Position numbers and translations under genes: made by a program. From assembly GCA_022820545.1 (NCBI GenBank), contig JAJEFG010000046.1:56973-120972 (forward strand): 64,000 nt of DNA, read 5' to 3'. The notes beneath the pieces are model-generated. The model saw only the letters and a list, made by a program, of their open reading frames with translations. It was not told where the DNA came from and made no database searches. This stretch comes from Acidobacteriota bacterium (GTDB lineage Bacteria > Acidobacteriota > Vicinamibacteria > Marinacidobacterales > Marinacidobacteraceae). This document shows positions 1 through 8,340 of the stretch, one piece after another; positions within the stretch are counted from its first letter, which is position 1, and every line of letters begins with the position of its first letter.

Positions 1-1813
1 TCTCCCCGCCGTCGGTCGTGACGTGGACCTTGCCGTCCACGCTGCCGGCCCAGAGCTGGCCGGCCTCGAGCGGCGACTCGGCCAGCGCGAAGAGCACCGA
101 ACCGTCGAAGGTGTAGAGGTTGTCGATCGTGATGCCGCCGGAGTCCTGCTGCCGCGCCTTGTCGTTCGTGGTGAGGTCGGGGCTGATGGTCTCCCAGGAC
201 TGGCCCCGGTTCGCGCTCCGGTGGACGAACTGGCTTCCGACCCAGGTGGTCCCCGGTTCGTGGCGCGACAGGACCATCGGGAAGTTCCAGTGCCAGCGCA
301 CCTTCAGGTCGGCGGGCGCCCAGCCGTATCCCGCCTCCGGCCATACCCGGATGTCCCGGACGTGGCCGGTACGGTCGTCGTAGATCTCCAGCCCGCCGTC
401 GTAGCAACCGGACCAGACCATGTTGTCGTCGTGCGGTTCCGGGGTGGCCCAGCCGCTCTCGCAGCCCCCGACCCCGTGCCAGAGCCCGAGCGGAATCCCG
501 CCGCCGGGGGTGCGGCTGGGGCCCCGGTAGGAGTAGCCGTCCTGGCGGTTTCCGTAGACCCGGTAGGGGATCCGGTCGTCCACGGTGACGTGGTACATCT
601 GGGCCACCGGCGGCACCACCCGGCGCCAGCTCTCGCCGCGGTTCTCGGAGATGCTGCCGCCCCCGTCGTGTCCGACCAGGATGCGCTCCGGCATCCAGGG
701 GTCCACCCAGACGTCGTGGTTGTCGCCGCCGGCGCGGTAGGAGGTCTCGATCAGCGTGCGGCCGCCGTCCACGGTGGTGCTGAAGAGCACCGAGGCGAAA
801 TAGACGCGGTTGGCGTCCGCGGAATCCACGGCGATCCGGACGTAGTAGGGCGCCCGTTCGGCGAGATCGTGGTGGGTCATCATGAGCCGCCAGGAATCGC
901 CGCCGTCGTCGGAGCGATAGAAGCCGGGGCTCACGTCCTCGATCAGGGAGTACCAGCGATCGGGATCGCTGGGGGCGATGGCGACCGCCACCTTGCCGAT
1001 GGGATGCCCCTCCCCGCCGGGGAGCCCCCGGCCGCCGCCGTCGTCGGTTTTCTCACCCGAAATCCGTTCCCACGAGCCGCCCCCGTCACGCGAGCGGTAG
1101 AGCCCGCTGCCCGGCCCGCCGCTCCGCAGGCCGCCGGTATCGATCCGGAGCTGCCACATCCCGGCGAGGAGACGCTCGGGATGCCGGAGGTCCATGGCGA
1201 GATCGGAGCAGCCGGTGTTCTCGTCCACGTGGAGGACCAGCTCCCAGTTGGCGCCCCCGTCCCGGGTTCGATAGACGCCTCGCTCCGGCTGCGGCGCGTA
1301 GGAGTGGCCGAGCGCGCACGCGTACACCAGGTTCGGGTCCTCGGGATGGACCAGGATCCGCGCGATGCGCCCGGTGGCCTCGAGGCCCCGGTGGTGGAAC
1401 GACCGTCCGCCGTCGGTGGAGCGATAGATGCCGTTCCCCATCGCGAGCGCCGGCCGGATGATGAACGTCTCTCCGGTCCCGGCCCACACCTGCCCGGGAT
1501 GGGACGGTGAAACGGCGAGCGCGCTGATGGAAGCCGCCTCCTGGTCGTCGAAGACCGGCTCCCAGGTGACCCCGCGGTCGCTGGTCTTCCAGATCCCCCC
1601 GGATGCAGCCCCGAAATAGATGACGTCGGGGTTGCCCCACTCGCCGGCGGCGGCGCTCAGCCGGTTCCCGTCGGGCCCGATCGTGCGCCAACCGAGGCCG
1701 CCCAGTTGCGGAGGATCGATCGTGACGGGCTGCGCGGAGACCGCGTTCGGGAGGGGCTGCAGGAGGCACAGAGCCAACCAGAGAACGAGACGAACGGGGA
1801 GGCGATCCGGCAT
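1..1813 (-). CDS. BNR/VPS10 (sortilin-like) repeat secreted protein, 3' end truncated by window edge
   Basis: Reverse-strand translation starts MPDRLPVRLVLWLALCLLQPLPNAVSAQP (signal peptide) and continues open to base 1, with repeated SxDGGxxW / 'YRSTDGGRSF', 'YRSRDGGGSWERI', 'YRSDDGGDSWR' Asp-box motifs. Not in the ORF track because no stop falls inside the window. Confidence 0.85.
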   Translation of the reverse strand, partial: MPDRLPVRLVLWLALCLLQPLPNAVSAQPVTIDPPQLGGLGWRTIGPDGNRLSAAAGEWGNPDVIYFGAASGGIWKTSDRGVTWEPVFDDQEAASISALAVSPSHPGQVWAGTGETFIIRPALAMGNGIYRSTDGGRSFHHRGLEATGRIARILVHPEDPNLVYACALGHSYAPQPERGVYRTRDGGANWELVLHVDENTGCSDLAMDLRHPERLLAGMWQLRIDTGGLRSGGPGSGLYRSRDGGGSWERISGEKTDDGGGRGLPGGEGHPIGKVAVAIAPSDPDRWYSLIEDVSPGFYRSDDGGDSWRLMMTHHDLAERAPYYVRIAVDSADANRVYFASVLFSTTVDGGRTLIETSYRAGGDNHDVWVDPWMPERILVGHDGGGSISENRGESWRRVVPPVAQMYHVTVDDRIPYRVYGNRQDGYSYRGPSRTPGGGIPLGLWHGVGGCESGWATPEPHDDNMVWSGCYDGGLEIYDDRTGHVRDIRVWPEAGYGWAPADLKVRWHWNFPMVLSRHEPGTTWVGSQFVHRSANRGQSWETISPDLTTNDKARQQDSGGITIDNLYTFDGSVLFALAESPLEAGQLWAGSVDGKVHVTTDGGE

Positions 1814-1961
1814 GTCCGGTGGACGGTAGCAGCCCGTGGCTCGAACCATCCCGCCGCCCTTTATCCTTCCCGACCGCACGGCCGTCGTCCGCAACAGCCG
1901 GATACGCCGCGCGGTAACCACCACGAGCATTCCCCCCTCCTCAGACTGAAAGAGAAGACCG

Positions 1962-3422
1962 ATGCGTAACGCGCCGGAAGGCCTCCGCAACACCCTGCTC
2001 ATCGCGCGACGGCAGTTGGGTGCGGTCCGCCAGGACGGCTACGTCCTGTTCCTGCTGGGGCTGGTCGTCGCCTTGGGGCTGGTCGCGGCGCTGGGCGCCC
2101 GGCATCACGTTGCGAGCGAGACCGAGCAGCGCGACCGCTATCAGGCAATGGTCGATCGGCAGTGGCTGGAACAGCCCGAACGCCATCCGCACCGGGTCAT
2201 CCACTATGGGTTCCTGGTCTTTCGCGAACAGGCGCCGCTCGAGTTCGTCGATCCGGGGGTGAGCGATTACGCGGGAACCTCGATCTACCTGGAAGGCCAT
2301 CGCCAGAACACGGCCAACTTCGGCGAGGCGCGTCATTCCACCGGGATGACGCGCTTCGGACGCCTCACCCCGGCGAGCGTGCTCGCGCTCCTGTTGCCGC
2401 TCCTGGTGGTTGTCGCCGGTTTCGCCGCGGTCAGCGCCGAGCGAGAGGGGGGAACGCTCGGCGTCCTCCTGACGCAGGGGGCGACGCCGGCGCAGATCCT
2501 CGCGGGCAAGGTTCTCGCCACGGGAGCGGTAGGGGCAGTGGCGACCGTTCCGGTCGCGCTGGCCGTCGGCGTCATGGCCGGGCCCGGACTGGACAGCCCC
2601 GCTTCCGTCGCGCGGCTGGGCTCCCTCGCCGCCATCTACGGCATCTATCTCGCGGGCTGGGTGCTCGTGACGGTGCTGGTCTCGGCCGCCCGGACCTCTT
2701 CGCGGAGCGCTCTGGCGCAACTGCTCGCGCTGTGGGTGGTGATCTGCGTCGCCACCCCCCGCGTGGCGGCCTCCGTCGCCGGGGCGCTTCACCCGCTCCC
2801 CTCGCGCGCCGAGCTCACCGCACAGGTCGAGGCGGCGCTGAATGAGGTCGGAGACAGCCACCGCCCCGACGACCCCTTCTTCCTCTCACTCCGGGAGGAG
2901 TACCTGGAGCGCTACCAGGTCGGCGCCGTCGAGGACCTTCCGGTGAACTGGAGGGGGGTGCTCAGCCGGGAATCGGAATCGCTCACCAGCCAGGTGTTCG
3001 AGGACCACCGGCAGGAGTTGGTCGAGGGCCACCTTCGCCAGAACGGGGTCATGGCATGGGCGGGATTCCTCTCCCCGTACCTGGCGGCCCGGGATCTGTC
3101 GATGGGCATCGCCGGTAGCGGCCCGGAGGCGATGGAAGCATTCCTCGCCCAGGCCGAGGCGCACCGTTACACGATCATTCAGCGTCTCAACGAACTCCAC
3201 ATCCGCGAGATCCGGAACGAGAACGACCGGGCGCAACGGCTGTCGCGCGAACACTGGGGGCAGTTCCCCGTCTTCGGGACCGAGCCGCCACCCCTCGGTG
3301 GAGCGCTGGCGGACCGTCCCGTCTCGCTGGCCGCGCTCGGGCTGTGGATCGGTCTGCCGCTGACCGGACTCGGGTTGGCGCGGAGACGGCTGGCGCTGGT
3401 CGGCACGGAGCGGTCGTCGTGA
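1962..3422 (+). CDS. ABC-2 type transporter permease (DUF3526-like)
   Basis: 486 aa; N-terminal TM segment, large extracytoplasmic loop, 'SAEREGGTLGVLLTQGATPAQILAGKVLA' motif typical of ABC-2 permeases. Confidence 0.85.
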   Translation: MRNAPEGLRNTLLIARRQLGAVRQDGYVLFLLGLVVALGLVAALGARHHVASETEQRDRYQAMVDRQWLEQPERHPHRVIHYGFLVFREQAPLEFVDPGVSDYAGTSIYLEGHRQNTANFGEARHSTGMTRFGRLTPASVLALLLPLLVVVAGFAAVSAEREGGTLGVLLTQGATPAQILAGKVLATGAVGAVATVPVALAVGVMAGPGLDSPASVARLGSLAAIYGIYLAGWVLVTVLVSAARTSSRSALAQLLALWVVICVATPRVAASVAGALHPLPSRAELTAQVEAALNEVGDSHRPDDPFFLSLREEYLERYQVGAVEDLPVNWRGVLSRESESLTSQVFEDHRQELVEGHLRQNGVMAWAGFLSPYLAARDLSMGIAGSGPEAMEAFLAQAEAHRYTIIQRLNELHIREIRNENDRAQRLSREHWGQFPVFGTEPPPLGGALADRPVSLAALGLWIGLPLTGLGLARRRLALVGTERSS

Positions 3423-4786
3423 GAGCGTGGGCGCGGCTGCTGGCGCTGGACCTGCGGCGACTGACCCGGTCGGCCGGGACCACGGCCGCGATCATCCTTC
3501 TGCTCGGCCTGGGAATCTACGGCGCGTGGCGCGCTGGGCGGAACGCGGAAGCCGCCCGGTCTTCGTTGGCGGCGGCCGAGACCGCCTACGACGACCAGTT
3601 GGACTTTCTGCTCTCGGTCTATCCACCGGCCACCGACGCGGGGGAGGTGCTCTACTACCTGGCCTTTCCCGCTCCGCAGCCCCCGCTCGCGGTTTCCTCG
3701 CTGGCTCGGGGCCGGGCCGCGGTGGAAACCGAGAGCCTCCGGGTCCGCCTCCTGGCGCTCGAAGGGCAACTCTACGAGCACGAGACCGTGAATCCGCGAC
3801 TTGCCGCAGCGGGTTATCTGGACCTTGCCTTCCTGCTCATCGCGCTCCTTCCGCTCTTCATCATCGCGGTCAGCTACGACCTGGTCTCCGGCGAACGGGA
3901 GGGCGGTACCTGGAATCTGGTCCGCCTGTTCGCACCGCCTCGGCGACTGCTGGTCGCGAAGCTTGCCTCGCGCGCGATTCTCGTCGGCGCGGTCGCCGCG
4001 GTGGTGATGGCCGCCGGCGCGCTGATGGCGGGCATCGACCTCGACGGCCGGGCCGGCTGGATGTTCGCGCTCGTCGCGCTGCACACGGTCTTCTGGTTCG
4101 CCCTCTGCCTCGGCGTCGCGATGGGAAACCGGTCATCGACCGCCAACGCCATGATCCTCGCGGGAATCTGGGTCGTCCTCACGATTCTGGCGCCGGCGGC
4201 CCTGAGTCTCGCCAACTCGGTTCTTCACCCCGTTCCGGAAGCGCTGGAACTGACGGTGCAGCAACGCCAGGGTTACCACGAGGCCTGGGACCTGCCGCCC
4301 AGCGCGACGATGGAGTCCTTCTACCGGGACTACCCGGAGTGGAGCGGCCAGGAGGTTCCCGAAGACGTGTTCACGTGGGGCTGGTACTACGCCATGAACC
4401 ACCGGGGCGACCAGGCCGCCCGCGATGCCTCGCGGGCCTACCGCGAGGTGCTGCGCCAGCGCGACGCGTGGGCTCGCCGGTGGTCCGTGTTCGCGCCACC
4501 CCTCGCAACCCAGCTCGCGCTCGACCGCCTCGCCCGGACCGACCTGATGGCCCAGCTCGATTACCAGGACGCCGTGCGCCGATTCCACGAACGCCTCAAG
4601 GACCACTTCTTCCCGCACTTCTTTGCCACCACGCCGATCGATGCGGTGGCCTGGGACGAGGTACCCGTCTTCGAGCCTGCGGCCCCCGCGGATGGCGCGG
4701 CCCGGGCCGGGTTCCCGGCCGCGATCGTCCTGATCCTGGGTTCCGGGCTGGCGTTGGGGCTGGGGGCGCGGCGAGCCGGCGCCTGA
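3419..4786 (+). CDS. ABC-2 type transporter permease (DUF3526-like), second subunit
   Basis: GTG start overlaps the stop of the preceding gene (GTGA); 'SGEREGGTWNLVRLFAPPRRLLVAKLASR' ABC-2 motif; paralogous architecture to the upstream gene. Confidence 0.85.
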   Translation: MRAWARLLALDLRRLTRSAGTTAAIILLLGLGIYGAWRAGRNAEAARSSLAAAETAYDDQLDFLLSVYPPATDAGEVLYYLAFPAPQPPLAVSSLARGRAAVETESLRVRLLALEGQLYEHETVNPRLAAAGYLDLAFLLIALLPLFIIAVSYDLVSGEREGGTWNLVRLFAPPRRLLVAKLASRAILVGAVAAVVMAAGALMAGIDLDGRAGWMFALVALHTVFWFALCLGVAMGNRSSTANAMILAGIWVVLTILAPAALSLANSVLHPVPEALELTVQQRQGYHEAWDLPPSATMESFYRDYPEWSGQEVPEDVFTWGWYYAMNHRGDQAARDASRAYREVLRQRDAWARRWSVFAPPLATQLALDRLARTDLMAQLDYQDAVRRFHERLKDHFFPHFFATTPIDAVAWDEVPVFEPAAPADGAARAGFPAAIVLILGSGLALGLGARRAGA

Positions 4787-4847
4787 CAGCCGGTGGCAAG
4801 ACCCCCGCGGCCCAGTTGCTGTGAGAACCCAGTCCCTCCGGTCCGCG

Positions 4848-5047
4848 TCGGAGCGCCAGCCTCCGGCTGGCATCGCGCGGGAGCGCGAAACCTGCGCTGG
4901 CGGCGCTTCTTCCCGTAACGGGGTCCCGTTCGGCTCTCTCTGGGCGGGGTTGCGCCGGTCCCGGTCCAGATCGAGCCACGTGGGTCGGTAGCGGCGTGCG
5001 TTTCGCTCCCCCGCGGGGAGCGATGCCGGCCGGAGGCCGGCGCTCCG
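4848..5047. repeat. Inverted pair of REP-like palindromic elements
   Basis: GGAGCGCCAGCCTCCGGCTGGCATCGCGCGGGAGCGCGAAACC (about 4850-4891) and, in opposite orientation, CGCTCCCCCGCGGGGAGCGATGCCGGCCGGAGGCCGGCGCTCC (about 5004-5046). Confidence 0.75.
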
Positions 5048-5106
5048 AGCCCGAGCCGGCCCGGTCGTCCGGTACGATGGACGGTCCACGCTGGCGGAGG
5101 AAAGCC

Positions 5107-6822
5107 ATGAAGAGAGTCTCCCGAATTGCGCTCCTTGCGGCCGTGGCCGGCCTCGTTCCCGCGCTCGCGGCCCCGCAGCCAGCCTACGACCTGCTGCTCG
5201 TCGGCGGGATGGTGTTCGACGGGAGCGGCAACCCCGCCATCCGGGCGGACGTCGGCATTCGGGGCGACGAGGTCGTGGCGGTGGGACGCCTCGCCGGGAA
5301 GGAGGGACACGAGGCGGCCCGCACCATTGACGTGAGTGGACTCCATGTGTCCCCCGGCTGGGTGGACCTCCACTCCCACGCCGACCGGTCGCTCGTCGGC
5401 GACGACATGGAGGAGCGGAAGGCGGTCAACCTGGTCGCCCAGGGGATCACCACGGTGGTGATGGGCGCCGACGGCCGGAACCCGATCTGGCCGATCCGCG
5501 ACGAGATCGCCGCTTACGAGAGCCATGGAACGGGACTCAACGTGGTGCCCGTCGTTGGCCACTCGACCGTCCGTCTTCAGGTGATGGGCGACGACCACGA
5601 GCGGCCGGCGACCGACGAGGAAGTAGCCCGGATGGCCGAGCTGGTCCGGGAGGGAATGGAGGACGGCGCCTGGGGCCTCGGGGCGGGCCCGGAATACCGC
5701 CCGGCCCGCTTCTCGGAGACCGGGGAGATCATCGCGCTCGCCCACGTGGTCGCGGACTACGACGGCTTCTACTACTCGCACCAGCGCAGCCAGTCGCCGA
5801 TGCCCCGCTGGCAGGTGCCGAGCATCGTGGACGGGCCGACCCTGACCGGCACCGACGGCATGGCCGAGACCATCCGGATCGGCCGCGAGACCGGAATCCG
5901 GGTGGTCGGCACCCACATCAAGGCGAAGGGGCCGTCGAGCTGGGGCCACTCCGCGAAGGACGTGCAGGCGATCAACCTCGCGCGGGCGCAGGGGGTCCAG
6001 GTCTTCCTGGACCAGTACCCCTTCGAGACCTTCGGCGGCGGACCGGTGGGGGTGATCCCCGTGTGGGGATTCGCGCCGCCGGGGACCGACCGTTCCGGAG
6101 GACTCGACGACCCGAAGTGGCGGCGGACGCCGGGACTCCTGAGTCTCGAGAACCTGGAGGCCAATCTCGCCGACGAAACGATCCGCACCGAACTGATGAT
6201 GGATCTGGAGCAGCAGATCGACCTGTTCGGGGGCGCCGACCGGCTGATCATCGTCCTCTTCCCGGAGGATCCGTCCCTCGTGGGCCAGACCGTGGCCGCG
6301 GTCGCGGGCGACAGCGGCAAGTCGGTTGCCGAAACCCTGATCGATTTTGCCCGCACCGGCACCGAGGAACTTCTCCACGGGGTGCTGATCCGCCCGATCG
6401 CCGGCGACCGGTTCGACGTGGAGACCTACATGGTGCAGGACTACACCGCGACCTCGACGGACGCCGGCATCGCGCTGGAAGCGGCGCCGGGCCGGCATCC
6501 CCGCTTCTGGGGGAGCTACACCCGCAAGATCGCCCACTACACGCGGGACCGCGGGCTCATCACCCTGCCCTTCATGGTCCGCTCGTCCACCAGCCTGCCG
6601 GCCGCCATCGTGGGAATGACGGACCGCGGCTGCCTGAGGGTCGGCTGCAAGGCGGACATCGTCGCCTTCGACTACGACCGGGTGGAGGACAACGCGACCA
6701 TCATGGACCCCGACGGTCCGGTGGTCGGGATGCCCTGGGTGCTGGTCAACGGCCAGGTCGCGATCGAGGACGGCCGGGCGACCGGGGCGCTCGCCGGGGT
6801 GGTCATCAAGCGCGGCGAATAG
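5107..6822 (+). CDS. N-acyl-D-amino-acid deacylase / D-aminoacylase family amidohydrolase, secreted
   Basis: Signal peptide; 'DLLLVGGMVFDGSGNPAIRADVGIRGDEV', 'VDLHSHAD' metal motif, C-terminal 'VGCKADIVAFDYDRVEDNATI'. Confidence 0.88.
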   Translation: MKRVSRIALLAAVAGLVPALAAPQPAYDLLLVGGMVFDGSGNPAIRADVGIRGDEVVAVGRLAGKEGHEAARTIDVSGLHVSPGWVDLHSHADRSLVGDDMEERKAVNLVAQGITTVVMGADGRNPIWPIRDEIAAYESHGTGLNVVPVVGHSTVRLQVMGDDHERPATDEEVARMAELVREGMEDGAWGLGAGPEYRPARFSETGEIIALAHVVADYDGFYYSHQRSQSPMPRWQVPSIVDGPTLTGTDGMAETIRIGRETGIRVVGTHIKAKGPSSWGHSAKDVQAINLARAQGVQVFLDQYPFETFGGGPVGVIPVWGFAPPGTDRSGGLDDPKWRRTPGLLSLENLEANLADETIRTELMMDLEQQIDLFGGADRLIIVLFPEDPSLVGQTVAAVAGDSGKSVAETLIDFARTGTEELLHGVLIRPIAGDRFDVETYMVQDYTATSTDAGIALEAAPGRHPRFWGSYTRKIAHYTRDRGLITLPFMVRSSTSLPAAIVGMTDRGCLRVGCKADIVAFDYDRVEDNATIMDPDGPVVGMPWVLVNGQVAIEDGRATGALAGVVIKRGE

Positions 6823-6926
6823 GCGCGACGGAGGACCGACGCCCTCCGGCTCGGCCGAGTGGAATGGGCCGCCCGGATTTCTCCTTACTCTGATAGACTA
6901 CTGGTAAGGCAAACGGAAATGCGCAA

Positions 6927-7169
6927 ATGCTCGTGAAAGTCACATCGAAGCGTCAGGTGACCTTCCCGGCGCGCGTGCTCGACGCTTTGGGCGCGGGGCC
7001 GGGCGACCGGCTCCTGCTGGAGGAAACCCCGGACGGCTTCCTTCTCTGCCCGCGGCGCATTGACGCCGACCGCTTGGCGCCGCTTCGCAAGAAGCTCCGG
7101 CGCGGCCATGAGAGTTTCGACATCCACGCCTTCCGCGAACAAACCCATGACCCGTCGCTTCGGGATTGA
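6927..7169 (+). CDS. AbrB/MazE/SpoVT-type antitoxin
   Basis: 80 aa 'MLVKVTSKRQVTFPARVLDALGAGPGDRLLLEETPDGFLL', a swapped-hairpin AbrB fold signature. Confidence 0.85.
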   Translation: MLVKVTSKRQVTFPARVLDALGAGPGDRLLLEETPDGFLLCPRRIDADRLAPLRKKLRRGHESFDIHAFREQTHDPSLRD

Positions 7170-7545
7170 CACATCCGTCCTCGTCAGGCTGCTGACCGGA
7201 GATCCGCCAGCGGATTTCGACCGCTGCGCGGACGCTCTCCGGCACCTGATCGAGGCCGAGGACGCGGTGATACTGGCATCGAATCAGGTCATCGGCGCGG
7301 CCTACATTGCGGTGCAGCACCACTACGGCGTATCGCGGGCCGAGGCTCGCTCGGGTCTGCTGGATGTGCTGCGGAGCGGTCTCGTCGGACCCCTGAACGG
7401 ACGTCCCGTGTTGACGGCAATTCAAGCGTCTGACTCGCCCGGTCTCATGGATCGCCTGATCACTGACGACTACGTGGCCAGCTCGCTCGAGGTGTTGACG
7501 CTGGATCGCCGGATGGCCTCCCTTCCGGGTGCGCGGTTGTTGTAG
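7147..7545 (+). CDS. PIN domain toxin (VapC-like)
   Basis: ATG overlaps the end of the antitoxin; 'MTRRFGIDTSVLVRLLTGDPP', 'LITDDYVASSLEVLTLDRRMA'. Confidence 0.82.
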   Translation: MTRRFGIDTSVLVRLLTGDPPADFDRCADALRHLIEAEDAVILASNQVIGAAYIAVQHHYGVSRAEARSGLLDVLRSGLVGPLNGRPVLTAIQASDSPGLMDRLITDDYVASSLEVLTLDRRMASLPGARLL

Positions 7546-7688
7546 CGACGGGCGGTAGCCGGGACCTCGAGATCCGCGAAGATCGGCCGGAAGCGACCGA
7601 TGCTCTCCTGGCCCTAGAATCGTTCCCGGGACGGAGGAAGCGTGAGTGACGCCCTCCGAGGCCGTTTCCTTCTCTCGCGAGGGTCACC

Positions 7689-8129
7689 ATGAGCAGGTTG
7701 TTGCGTTTCGTTTGCGCGTTCGTCGTCTACACGGTCATCGACATGGCCTGGAGCCTGTCGCCCGTGGCGGCGGCGATGTACGCGCGTCTCCACGAGGCGA
7801 GCGGGAACGACTGGAGCTTCGGCAAGCCGATGGACGCCTGGGGCGCCATCGAGATCGCCGCCCTCCTGGTGTTCTTCGCGCTGATCGCGCTGGCGAACAG
7901 CCAGCTGGCGATCGCGCCGGCCCTCCGGGAGCGAAACCTCCAGCGGGCGATGAAGAACGCGTTCCTGCTGGGCTGCGCGGCTTACGCCACCTACAGCGTG
8001 CCCGTCTTCGCCGCCATCGCCAACTGGCCGGCGGCGCTCATTCCCATCGACATCCTGACCGGCGGCCTGTTGAGCCTCGCCACCTCGACGATCGTCACCT
8101 GGTGGGCGCTCCGCCGTCCGGCGGCCTGA
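7689..8129 (+). CDS. DUF2177-like membrane protein
   Basis: 146 aa with four hydrophobic segments; 'VYTVIDMAWSLSPVAAAMYARL', 'NAFLLGCAAYATYSVPVFAAI'. Confidence 0.65.
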   Translation: MSRLLRFVCAFVVYTVIDMAWSLSPVAAAMYARLHEASGNDWSFGKPMDAWGAIEIAALLVFFALIALANSQLAIAPALRERNLQRAMKNAFLLGCAAYATYSVPVFAAIANWPAALIPIDILTGGLLSLATSTIVTWWALRRPAA

Positions 8130-8195
8130 CGACGGGGCGCGCGTCGGCGCGGATCAACCGTACGCGCTTTGCGGTCCTGCGGGCCGCGGGCCGGT

Positions 8196-8299
8196 TGAAG
8201 CCGGCGTTCCAAGCGGGGTGCGCTGCGGGGATGGTCGGCGTGGTGCGGTTTCGACCGCCTCTCGGCGGTCGATGCCGGCCGGAGGCCGGCGCTCCGACC
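8196..8299. repeat. REP-like elements (class 2 fragment plus class 1 copy)
   Basis: GGTTGAAGCCGGCGTTCCAAGC and GCGGTTTCGACCGCCTCTCGGCGGTCGATGCCGGCCGGAGGCCGGCGCTCCGA. Confidence 0.75.
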
Positions 8300-8340
8300 G
8301 GGCGAGCGCGGAGCGCCCGCCCGGAAGGGAAGTTGCTTGG

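Noticed and set aside
23-1510. 495-aa plus-strand ORF and nested ORFs (e.g. 1086..1769 -)
   Set aside because: High-GC shadow ORFs. The real gene is the minus-strand BNR-repeat protein 1..1813, which has coherent repeats and a signal peptide.
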